A stretch of DNA of 64,000 nt, taken from assembly GCF_001659685.2 (NCBI RefSeq), contig NZ_LXYE02000049.1, positions 1 through 64,000 on the forward strand, written 5' to 3'. Positions within the stretch are counted from its first letter, which is position 1. Every line of letters begins with the position of its first letter. The position numbers and the translations under genes were made by a program. Shown in pieces: positions 1 through 6,972 of this stretch. Under the pieces are notes generated by a model. That model had not been told where the DNA came from and searched no databases. It saw nothing but the letters and a program-made list of their open reading frames with translations. This DNA is from Labilibacter marinus (GTDB lineage: Bacteria > Bacteroidota > Bacteroidia > Bacteroidales > Marinilabiliaceae).

Positions 1-27
1 ATGTGTCAGTTTGAAAGAACGCAAGAT

Positions 28-807
28 ATGAACATAGAGAGTATTAAAAAATTGCTAGAAGAAAAATGGGAAATTAATCCATTTGATTTTTGGATACCGC
101 TATCTGGAAAAGTCTTAGCCAATACTTGCTATTTTGACACAAAAGATTTTGAAAAATATTTTTCATTTAAGAATCTGAATTCAATTATTAATGAGAAACT
201 TGATGGTGAATTAGTTGAATTAAATGAAACCAAAGAAATTAAAATTTACCCAACGTTAGAATTGCAAAGTTTTCCTGGACTAGATACTTTTTATACAAAC
301 GAAAATGTAGACTGGATTATTTACATTACTCATGAAAGCACAATTGCATTTGCTGGATTTGACCTAATTGGAAAAATAAAAGATCAATGGTTGGATTATA
401 AGAAATATATAAATCCTTGGACTAATGATTATTTTGAAAAGGAGATTGTAAAAAAAAGAGCGAAAGTATGGGAAGCTATATCAAAGTTTTATCTGGACAC
501 AGAATTGCAGGATGTTGATTACAAAAACATCTCTTCAGTTTTCATAGACTCAGGCTTCTCAGTTAAAGAATTAATGGAAATTGACAAGTTCGAAGTATTT
601 CCTACTCTGCAAAACAATCTGAATAGTACAACTGGAGAATGGAGTGGTTTTAACAAAGAATTGCTAATAGCAAATTGCTTACAGAATTATTATAAAAAAG
701 ACAGTTTCATATTTAGACTTACAGTTGGATTGAAAAACAAGCTCTTTTTTAATATGAGAAAGATTCATTGGGAATTAATAAATAAACATATAAAAACCAA
801 CACATAA
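28..807 (+). CDS. Hypothetical protein, cassette-like
   Basis: I do not recognise a named family with confidence. The 259-residue product has no signal peptide or membrane segment and looks like a soluble, acidic/aromatic cytoplasmic protein. The segment around residues 145-215 (WEAISKFYLDTELQDVD, then an aromatic-rich GEWSGF) resembles small uncharacterised proteins that tend to occur alone in gene-cassette-like settings. I start at the ATG at 28 because the protein from there (MNIESIKKLL) begins as a normal amphipathic helix. The frame is open back to base 1, also ATG, and could continue outside the window. The stop is followed directly by a GC-richer palindromic junction, as expected for a mobile cassette. 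Function unknown. Confidence 0.6.
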   Translation: MNIESIKKLLEEKWEINPFDFWIPLSGKVLANTCYFDTKDFEKYFSFKNLNSIINEKLDGELVELNETKEIKIYPTLELQSFPGLDTFYTNENVDWIIYITHESTIAFAGFDLIGKIKDQWLDYKKYINPWTNDYFEKEIVKKRAKVWEAISKFYLDTELQDVDYKNISSVFIDSGFSVKELMEIDKFEVFPTLQNNLNSTTGEWSGFNKELLIANCLQNYYKKDSFIFRLTVGLKNKLFFNMRKIHWELINKHIKTNT

Positions 808-960
808 CAAAGTGCCATATTGCATAGCGGGGTTTGGTGGTTTGCCAGCCGCGGCTCTCGCATCTCGTTCAGTCCTATCGGACATGAACGCGCTCCGAAA
901 TCCGCAACGCAACATGCACCAACCGTTGTATGCAAGGCAGGATGAGCAACTTGATTAGAA
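808..960. repeat. attC-like imperfect palindrome after first gene
   Basis: Right after the stop codon a GC-richer block begins with AACAAAGTGCC. It contains TTGCATAGCGG near 826-836 and the imperfect complement CCGTTGTATGCAA near 922-934, with GTTTGGTGG facing CACCAACC just inside. The arms flank a loop of about 70 nt rich in CG dinucleotides, unlike the AT-rich surroundings. Two distant arms, a variable loop and a position directly after a stop codon resemble integron attC sites, but no integrase is in the window and the canonical core sites are not exact. I therefore call it only attC-like. Confidence 0.45.
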
Positions 961-1076
961 CTAATTGAATTGAAATTTGAAAAACCAGATAGAAAATATT
1001 GGCTCATTGATTGAAGGTTGGTGCAAGGAAAAATTAGTTTTTGCCCGCCCGCTTCTGCCTTTCGGGACAGTTGGGG

Positions 1077-1148
1077 AAGCCAACGCACATTGCACACATT
1101 TGCAAATCGCACTGGCTGACCCGCAAACCGAAATTTGCAAAAGAGTGC
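1077..1148 (+). repeat. Stem-loop repeat, copy 1
   Basis: The perfect 9-bp stem TTTGCAAAT (1099-1107) / ATTTGCAAA (1133-1141) encloses a 25-nt loop containing CGCAC, CTGAC and CGCAA. The element starts with AAGCCA and ends AAAAGAG-TGC. A diverged second copy lies at 3172-3247. The stem lies only about 40 nt upstream of the phosphatase start codon, so it could also affect translation of that gene. Confidence 0.6.
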
Positions 1149-1179
1149 AATCTTTACCATCGCTCAAAACACTGCTAAT

Positions 1180-1839
1180 ATGAAACGTCTCTTTGCTATA
1201 GGTGATATTCATGGATGTTTTGATTCTCTGCTAGAATTAGTTGAAAATCAGATTCAACTTGATAAAAATGATAAGCTTGTTTTGTTGGGTGATTACATTG
1301 ACCGAGGTAATAAGAGTAAAGAGGTTATAGATTACATTATTGACCTACAAGAGAAAGATTTTGATATAATTTCACTCATTGGGAATCATGAAATGCTACT
1401 TTTAGAAACTCTTGAGGATGAAAAGAATAAATCTAAATGGATTCAAAATGGTGCAGCGGAGACTTTAAAAAGCTTTGAGATTAAATCAATAAAAGAGATT
1501 TCCCAAAAATATTTAGATTTCTTTAAAAGTCTACAGAACTATTATTCATTTGAAGAATTCTTGTTTGTTCATGCAGGATTTAATGATAAAGTAGTTAATC
1601 CATTTCAGGATACTTATTCGATGATATGGAAAAGTCAAGCTACGTATTCTAATCCCCTACTTTCTGATAAGATTATCGTTCACGGACATAGACCAATTAC
1701 AATAAAGCATTGCAAGAAACAGCTTGATGAGAATGCACAAGTAATAAACATTGACACAGGATGCGTTTACAAGGAAAAGGTTGGTTATGGAAAATTAACT
1801 GCAATTGAATTGTATTCAAAAATGCTATTCTCCATATAA
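1180..1839 (+). CDS. PPP-family serine/threonine phosphatase-like metallophosphoesterase
   Basis: Calcineurin-like phosphoesterase of the bacterial PPP type (PrpA/PrpB or diadenosine tetraphosphatase-like), about 219 residues, the usual length for this family. The metal-binding motifs are all present in order: GDIHG near residue 8, GDYIDRG near 40, GNHE near 71, FVHAG near 130 and HGHRP near 165. It should dephosphorylate phosphoproteins or small phosphate esters in the cytoplasm using two metal ions. I chose the ATG at 1180 (MKRLFAIGDIHG) because family members start a few residues before GDIHG. A TTG at 1135 in the same frame would place the stem-loop repeat inside the coding region. It stands alone between repeat elements, consistent with a mobile cassette gene. 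Its substrate cannot be read from sequence. Confidence 0.85.
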   Translation: MKRLFAIGDIHGCFDSLLELVENQIQLDKNDKLVLLGDYIDRGNKSKEVIDYIIDLQEKDFDIISLIGNHEMLLLETLEDEKNKSKWIQNGAAETLKSFEIKSIKEISQKYLDFFKSLQNYYSFEEFLFVHAGFNDKVVNPFQDTYSMIWKSQATYSNPLLSDKIIVHGHRPITIKHCKKQLDENAQVINIDTGCVYKEKVGYGKLTAIELYSKMLFSI

Positions 1840-1861
1840 TTTTATATATTTGATTATTCTT

Positions 1862-1880
1862 AATTCGCGAATCGCGAATT
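1862..1880. promoter_or_regulatory. Operator-like palindrome upstream of the HTH gene
   Basis: The inverted repeat AATTCGCG / CGCGAATT has a 3-nt spacer, and TCGCGA occurs twice inside it. It ends 13 nt before the ATG of a helix-turn-helix protein. CGCG is rare in this AT-rich DNA, so the site stands out. The position suits autoregulation by the downstream protein; binding is inferred. Confidence 0.45.
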
Positions 1881-1893
1881 GAAAACAAGCAAT

Positions 1894-2415
1894 ATGAAAA
1901 AGCATAATGGGATGCGCCCCCAAGACATAGTGGTTTTATTAAAAATTATTGCGTTAAAGCATGATAATTGGTATAACTCTGATTTAGCACAATCACTAAA
2001 AATTAGTCCATCTGAGATATCAGAAGTGTTGAATAGGTGTAAAATCGCAGGCTTAATAGATTCAAAAAAACGAAAGGTCAATATTAATTCCTTTATAGAA
2101 TTTCTAAGCTATGGATTAAGGTATGTTTTTCCAACACAGCCAAGCGCAATTGTAAAGGGAATACCTACTGCACATTCAGCATCACCAATTAAAGAGCATA
2201 TTTCTAGTGGTTCAGACATTTATGTGTGGTCAAGTGCTAAAGGAACTCATAGAGGACAAGCTATAGAACCTCTTTTTAAATCAATACCTCAGATAGTTCA
2301 AGAAGATAAATTATTCTATGAACTATTAGTTATTGTCGATACTATACGTGTAGGAAGAGTGAGAGAGATAAAGATTGCCAAAGAAGAACTTGAAAAACGA
2401 TTAAAGCATGCCTAG
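1894..2415 (+). CDS. Winged helix-turn-helix regulator paired with nucleotidyltransferase
   Basis: A 173-residue protein with an N-terminal helix-turn-helix around residues 25-55 (NSDLAQSLKISPSEISEVLN). A middle region follows that I do not recognise (FPTQPSAIVKGIPTAHSA), then a charged helical C-terminus. No membrane segment. Its last codons overlap the next gene by 8 nt, so the two are translationally coupled. An HTH protein tied to a nucleotidyltransferase resembles the type IV AbiEi/AbiEii arrangement, and such pairs are also found inside type I restriction loci, which fits the hsdS remnant that follows. It probably represses its own operon through the palindrome just upstream. Start: ATG at 1894; an in-frame TTG at 1879 falls inside that palindrome and is unlikely. 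Confidence 0.65.
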   Translation: MKKHNGMRPQDIVVLLKIIALKHDNWYNSDLAQSLKISPSEISEVLNRCKIAGLIDSKKRKVNINSFIEFLSYGLRYVFPTQPSAIVKGIPTAHSASPIKEHISSGSDIYVWSSAKGTHRGQAIEPLFKSIPQIVQEDKLFYELLVIVDTIRVGRVREIKIAKEELEKRLKHA

Positions 2416-3100
2416 TACAAATATTGAAATGCTACAAACAGTAGCTAATGGTTTAGGTGATTTAAAAGAAGATATGGTATTTGTAGGTGGTGCCGTTGCT
2501 GAATTGTATGCAAGCAATCCCGACATATCCGAAATAAGACCGACTCTCGATGTGGATTGTGTAATTGAATTACGTTCAAAAACAGCACATATAAAATTAG
2601 AAGAGGACTTGAGAGCTTTGGGTTTTGCAAACGACACATCAAAAGGAGCTCCAATTTGCAGATGGGTTTATCAGGATATTATGGTAGATGTAATGCCATC
2701 TGATTCCGATATATTGGGATTTAGTAATCTATGGTACGATGAAGGTATTGAAAACAAGATTTCAAAAACACTTCCGAATGGAACTGAGGTATTCGTATTT
2801 CCACCAGAATATTATTTAGCAGCAAAGTTTGAAGCTCATAAAGGGCGTGGTGGAAATGATTTAAGACAAAGCCATGATTTTGAAGATATCATTTACATAT
2901 TAGATAATTGCTCTGATATTCTTGATAATATTTCAAACACAAATGAATCTGTGAAAGCATATTTAAAAGAGGAATGCACCAAACTATTGGAAAATGAAGG
3001 ACTAACGGAGGGCATTGAAAGTGCTTTACCTTACGGCTCAGAGGAAGAAGCTACTGAAATTATTATAGAATTAATCCAAAGTATTGCAGATATTGAATAA
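2408..3100 (+). CDS. Nucleotidyltransferase-fold protein, AbiEii/MenT-like
   Basis: A 230-residue protein of the minimal nucleotidyltransferase fold. VFVGGAVAELY (about residues 22-32) supplies the GG helix motif, TLDVDCVIEL (about 47-56) the Asp-x-Asp metal pair, and IMVDVMPSD (about 86-94) the third acidic strand. A helical C-terminal half follows. Families of this kind transfer nucleotides to tRNA or protein and act as toxins in type IV toxin-antitoxin or abortive-infection modules, but housekeeping-like relatives exist. It overlaps the HTH gene by 8 nt and shares one base (TAATG) with the hsdS remnant, so all three were one operon. No catalytic residue is obviously missing. The toxin role is inferred from context. 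Confidence 0.65.
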   Translation: MPSTNIEMLQTVANGLGDLKEDMVFVGGAVAELYASNPDISEIRPTLDVDCVIELRSKTAHIKLEEDLRALGFANDTSKGAPICRWVYQDIMVDVMPSDSDILGFSNLWYDEGIENKISKTLPNGTEVFVFPPEYYLAAKFEAHKGRGGNDLRQSHDFEDIIYILDNCSDILDNISNTNESVKAYLKEECTKLLENEGLTEGIESALPYGSEEEATEIIIELIQSIADIE

Positions 3101-3171
3101 TGGAGAAAGGTAAACAAACATATAAATTACCTAAGGGATGGATTGAGGTTGAAATAGAAGATATTTCTCTT
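3100..3171 (+). pseudogene. hsdS: Truncated hsdS (type I restriction specificity subunit) N-terminus
   Basis: The first 24 codons read MEKGKQTYKLPKGWIEVEIE and continue DISL. The LPKGW-x-x-V/E-x-x-x-DI pattern is the standard opening of HsdS target-recognition subunits. Similarity stops at codon 24, exactly where the second copy of the stem-loop repeat begins (AAGCCA at 3172). The remaining 350 or more residues of a specificity subunit are gone, and hsdM and hsdR are not in the window. The start codon overlaps the nucleotidyltransferase stop by one base. I read it as the cut end of a type I restriction operon, joined to a repeat. Confidence 0.6.
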
Positions 3172-3247
3172 AAGCCAGCCCACACAGTCAAGCACATTTG
3201 CAATTCGCACAAGCCGACACGCAACCAAAAATTGCAAAAGAGCTTGC
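3172..3247 (+). repeat. Stem-loop repeat, copy 2
   Basis: Diverged copy of the 1077-1148 element. The stem is TTTGCAATT (3197-3205) / AATTGCAAA (3230-3238) with a 24-nt loop. Relative to copy 1, one base has changed in each arm so that pairing is kept, which supports selection on the folded form. Conserved bits outside the stem are AAGCCA, CGCAC, GAC-CGCAA and AAAAGAG. Confidence 0.6.
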
Positions 3248-3536
3248 CTGATTGCCACCGCTTTTTTGCCAACCCTAAAAACTATTTTTTTCGGAAACAG
3301 CAGTGCTTTGATTGAGCGGATTTTGGATTGTAGTAAATTGGTAACTGATTGACAATGAATAAAGCCCAGCATACAACAATAAATAAAAGGCATAGGGCGG
3401 AAAGTGCTATATTTGAGTTTAATACATTTAATAAAAATTGTAACGGTTTGATAGGTCTGTGTTCCAAAGTGCCCTACGACCTCATATTCATATACGTTAA
3501 CAGCCATTGTGAGAAGTACTTCATATCAAAGTAAAA
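3248..3536. repeat. Cassette junction with attC-like arms
   Basis: No credible gene. It holds a 22-nt block at 3375-3396, beginning AACAATAAATAAAAGG, that recurs exactly at 47197-47218, and arms GCATAGGGC (about 3390) / GCCCTACG (about 3472) that pair with one mismatch across about 75 nt. Same type of junction as at 808-960. Confidence 0.4.
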
Positions 3537-4055
3537 ATGGAACAGGTTGACTTAAATAAGAGTCTTTTAAAAAGTAGGTTGATTTATAAGAATAAAAACT
3601 TTACGATTTTGGATATTTCCTCTTTTGCGATTTTACTAGTGATTATTGGGTTTGTCTTTTCATTAAAGTTATTTGAGAACAATTTGATTAAGTTTATAAT
3701 AACATTGACATTGGTTGCTTTATTAAGTTCAGTTTTATCCGTTTTAAAATGGAATTATACTATGAGACTTGAAAAAATTAGTACAGCCAAAACTAAAAAG
3801 GAAAACAGACAAATAATAGAGAAATTCATAGAAATAAAAGGATTCGAATACAGGTACCATAATGATAATCATATCCAAAGTTTTCGTAGAAACAGGACTA
3901 ATTGGTTTGGAATGGAATTAAACTTTATAATAAAAAACAATGAAATCTATTTTAATACTTATTATTGGGATTCAAAGTTTACATTGCCTTCATTTAGAAG
4001 AATTAAAAAATATATTAAAGAAATAAATGAACTAAAAAATGCCAGCGAGCAATAA
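3537..4055 (+). CDS. Small two-helix membrane protein, hypothetical
   Basis: The 172-residue product has two strong hydrophobic segments at about residues 27-47 (ISSFAILLVIIGFVFSLKLF) and 52-70, joined by a short loop. A basic cytoplasmic tail of about 100 residues follows, with an aromatic, beta-rich stretch (WFGMELNFIIKNNEIYFNTY). I do not recognise the family. The hydrophobic hairpin plus soluble tail is seen in membrane anchors of many kinds, including possible sensors. It stands alone, flanked by cassette-like junctions, so it may be a passenger gene. The ATG at 3537 is preceded by TAAAA, typical of starts in this phylum. Confidence 0.65.
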   Translation: MEQVDLNKSLLKSRLIYKNKNFTILDISSFAILLVIIGFVFSLKLFENNLIKFIITLTLVALLSSVLSVLKWNYTMRLEKISTAKTKKENRQIIEKFIEIKGFEYRYHNDNHIQSFRRNRTNWFGMELNFIIKNNEIYFNTYYWDSKFTLPSFRRIKKYIKEINELKNASEQ

Positions 4056-4429
4056 ATAGAACTATGAGTGGTCGGCACGACCCAGCGATGAGTTCCGGTT
4101 GAACTCTATCCCGGATTGTCTATGCACTTATCGAAGGTTATATGTGTTTTAGCATTAAATTTGAGAAGTATTCATTTATCCAATTATAGTATTAAGCCTA
4201 TTGATCATTGATTTATTGTCATTTAGATTAAAAAAAAGACGTCAAAACTTACAAATAGGCGTGCACTATTGCATTCTCCATTTTCATGAAGTTACCTTGA
4301 GTTAATTTAAGATTATTGCATAAGCATGTAAAGTAATGATGGCATATGCTGTGTAGTCGATCTACTCCGAGGTATTGTTTTAATCACGCGCATCTTCTAA
4401 AATAGACATAGTTGAAATAGTTTTATTGC
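4056..4429. other. Gene-free interval
   Basis: No reading frame of note. The first 100 bases (GTCGGCACGACC and CGGTTGAACTCTATCCCGG) are GC-richer and look like another cassette junction. The remainder is AT-rich and I see no clear terminator. Confidence 0.4.
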
Positions 4430-6673
4430 TTATATGCTTTTATCTACATTGAATTTAATATTCTGTTTTTTATGACCGATTGTAATTTGTATAATATATA
4501 AGCCATCTTCCAGTTCGGAAGTATTTATACCATAGAAGTTAATAACATTCCCACTTTTAAGTTTGTTGCCAGCCGTATTGTAAATATCATACTTAGCTGG
4601 GGCATGTAAATTATTAATGTATAATACCGAATTAGCAGGGTTAGGATATACATTTACTTGTGTATCCATATTCTGATTAACCGCAGAGGTTTCTGCTTCC
4701 TTAAAAGATATCCAATTTAAATTGAATAAGTAACCGCCACTGCCTGTAAATTCTAAAAATATATCATGTACGCCGCTAATGTTATTTATGGTGTTTGTTA
4801 GGGTGACCCAGGTTTGCCATCCGTTTGTATTTGAAATAGGAATAGTGCATACAGGAGAACCTCCTCTTGAGTCGATATATAAACTAATGTTACCTCCACT
4901 TGCATCAGATGCAACGCGAACACTTATTTCACTAACACCCACTCCAAAATCAATCTGACTAAACTTGATATAATCATCGTTTTCAATATAGCCTATGTTT
5001 TGCCCACCTTCATTACAGTTCTCTGCTTTAATGCCTGATTGAACATCAAAATCTTCAGCTTCAATCGTTGATGTTGCAAGACGCAATGGAGGGCTATAGT
5101 TACAAATAGCCACAATCTCGTCTCCGTTTTCTATATCAGTGATCTCATCTACAGCTGCACCATTTAGCTGCCAACCTACAAATTCATGATTCACCAAAGT
5201 TTCAATGGTGAAATTATAGGATTCAGAAGCTGAGAATGGCAATGTTTTAGTCATGTTTGATTCATCACAAACTACTGAATTATTCATTTTTATTATCCCA
5301 TTACCTGTACCGTTTTTTGAAATAATAATTGAATTTTGTTTTACAAATTGAACCCAATTCAATACCATGATATTATCACTTCCTTTAAAAACACATACTA
5401 AATTATTGATGCCTGTTGGTTGCGTATTAATACTAGCAGATAGGGTTTGCCAACTTGATAATCCACCAGTATTAGGTACATCAATAGTGCTTAATAGCTG
5501 TCCCGAGTTTGAGCCCAGCCTTATCTCTATCTGTCCTCCAGAAGTATTGCTGGCTGCTCGCACTAAAACTTTAGAATAGTTTTCAGATGCAAAATCTACA
5601 TCATTATACTTTATCCAACCATTGTTTCTTATTTGTTCTGTTTTAAACCCAGCAGGCTCATTGTCGCTTAAAACATTAACCTCTACATTACTCTTGTCCG
5701 AATACCTGTCCACCTGAATATTTTCCCAGGCTTTTCTTATGCCTATGCCGCGCAGTGTGGGGGTAACCTTTTGTATACTGCCATCTGCATTAAAAAACAA
5801 CTTGTCAGCACACATAGATCGTAATGTTTTGTCGCTTGATAAATCTTCATGATGGTAAAAAATGTACCATTGGTTTTGGTATTCAACAATGGAGTGGTGG
5901 TTGGTCCAGCAGTCGGTCCAACGGTCCATAATTGTACCTTTCTGTGTAAAAGGGCCTAAAGGATTATCACCTGTAGCGTAATAAATCTCTTCAGTACCAT
6001 GAAGATCCACAGGATAGGTGAAATAATAGGTTCCATTACGTTTAAACATAAAAGAACCTTCCTTGTATTGTGTTTGTAGAGAAGTAACGGTAATAGGGTT
6101 CATGTCTGGCGTAATCATATCCTCTTTCATACGCATCACCTTTAAATTTTCTCCTCCTCCAAAGTATAAATATGGCGTACCATCATCGTCAATAAACATA
6201 CATGGGTCTATGCCATTGGCATGCTCTATAGGTTGTTGTACTGGAATATACGGACCTACGGGATCATCTGCAACAGCAACACCAATTTTAAAATCGCCTG
6301 GAAAATAGAAGTAATATTTACCATTCTTTGTATTACAATCTGGCGCCCACATGGCATATGAATCATTATCCACCCAATCTACATCCTTTTGGTCGAGGAT
6401 GACACCATGATCTGTATAATTGATTAAATCGGTGGTAGAAAATACGTGATAATCTCCCATCATAAAACCATTTTTACCAGAAAGGCCATCGGACTCCTGA
6501 ATATCATGAGAGGGGTAAATGTAGAGGACGTTATTAAAAACACGGGCAGTTGGGTCGGCTGTATATATATGGGTCACCAGAGGATTATCTGCCAATACAT
6601 AATTACTTGAAAAGATAAGAGAAATAAATAGTAATCTACTCCAATTTTTAATAGAATATGCGATACTTTTCAT
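4430..6673 (-). CDS. Secreted GH43 glycoside hydrolase with two CBM6-like modules and T9SS C-terminal domain
   Basis: Five-bladed propeller enzyme of family GH43 (arabinofuranosidase, xylosidase or galactosidase type), 747 residues. A signal peptide covers residues 1-28. Catalytic residues fit the family: Asp40 in TADPTARVF (base), Asp156 in GIDPCMF (pKa modulator) and Glu205 in YKEGSFMF (acid). After the catalytic domain (30-315) come a CBM6-like domain (about 325-447), a small InlB-repeat-like domain (about 448-528, VGWQLNG), a second CBM6 (about 532-655, starting TIEAEDFD) and a type IX secretion sorting domain (about 665-747, VNVYPNPANSVLYI). It should be exported by T9SS and anchored or released at the surface. 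It lies downstream of the membrane-bound regulator on the same strand, with a 299-bp gap. Substrate is not predictable beyond GH43. Confidence 0.88.
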   Translation of the reverse strand: MKSIAYSIKNWSRLLFISLIFSSNYVLADNPLVTHIYTADPTARVFNNVLYIYPSHDIQESDGLSGKNGFMMGDYHVFSTTDLINYTDHGVILDQKDVDWVDNDSYAMWAPDCNTKNGKYYFYFPGDFKIGVAVADDPVGPYIPVQQPIEHANGIDPCMFIDDDGTPYLYFGGGENLKVMRMKEDMITPDMNPITVTSLQTQYKEGSFMFKRNGTYYFTYPVDLHGTEEIYYATGDNPLGPFTQKGTIMDRWTDCWTNHHSIVEYQNQWYIFYHHEDLSSDKTLRSMCADKLFFNADGSIQKVTPTLRGIGIRKAWENIQVDRYSDKSNVEVNVLSDNEPAGFKTEQIRNNGWIKYNDVDFASENYSKVLVRAASNTSGGQIEIRLGSNSGQLLSTIDVPNTGGLSSWQTLSASINTQPTGINNLVCVFKGSDNIMVLNWVQFVKQNSIIISKNGTGNGIIKMNNSVVCDESNMTKTLPFSASESYNFTIETLVNHEFVGWQLNGAAVDEITDIENGDEIVAICNYSPPLRLATSTIEAEDFDVQSGIKAENCNEGGQNIGYIENDDYIKFSQIDFGVGVSEISVRVASDASGGNISLYIDSRGGSPVCTIPISNTNGWQTWVTLTNTINNISGVHDIFLEFTGSGGYLFNLNWISFKEAETSAVNQNMDTQVNVYPNPANSVLYINNLHAPAKYDIYNTAGNKLKSGNVINFYGINTSELEDGLYIIQITIGHKKQNIKFNVDKSI

Positions 6674-6875
6674 TAGAAAAATTATTTAAAAACGAAGGCG
6701 TAAGTAAATAAAATTAATACGACTATAAGAGTTCATTTTGTCCGCTATTTAGGGTATATATTATCGCACAGTAGGAATATTCAAGCCTTGCCTGAACTAG
6801 AAAAGAAATATCGACACACTATCTTTGGAGCAAATACTTCATACTTGCTAATGTTATGGAATTGATCCACGTTAA

Positions 6876-6923
6876 GGCTTTTTTCAAATGTTACAGTTTG
6901 ATGTGTTCAAACTACAAAAAGCC
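6876..6923. repeat. Nested palindrome between regulator and GH43
   Basis: Outer arms GGCTTTTT (6876-6883) / AAAAAGCC (6916-6923) enclose a second hairpin AGTTTGA (6895-6901) / TCAAACT (6907-6913) with a 5-nt loop. It sits in the 299-bp gap between two minus-strand genes and could terminate the regulator transcript or serve as an operator for the GH43 gene. No T-tract follows on the minus strand, so a simple intrinsic terminator is not well supported. Confidence 0.35.
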
Positions 6924-6972
6924 ATCAGATAAATTACACAAGGTTCCGTTAAATTATGAGGTATGATTTTTT

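Noticed and set aside
765-1160. 131-codon minus-strand frame through the junction region
   Set aside because: It runs across the palindrome and the stem-loop repeat, has no family resemblance, and owes its length to the GC-richer junction. Better explained as noncoding.
3181-3315. Continuation of the hsdS frame to 3315
   Set aside because: From codon 25 onward the frame simply translates the stem-loop repeat and has no specificity-subunit similarity.
808-4429. Full integron
   Set aside because: No integrase gene, no attI or Pc promoter, and core sites do not match attC consensus; only cassette-like features are supported.
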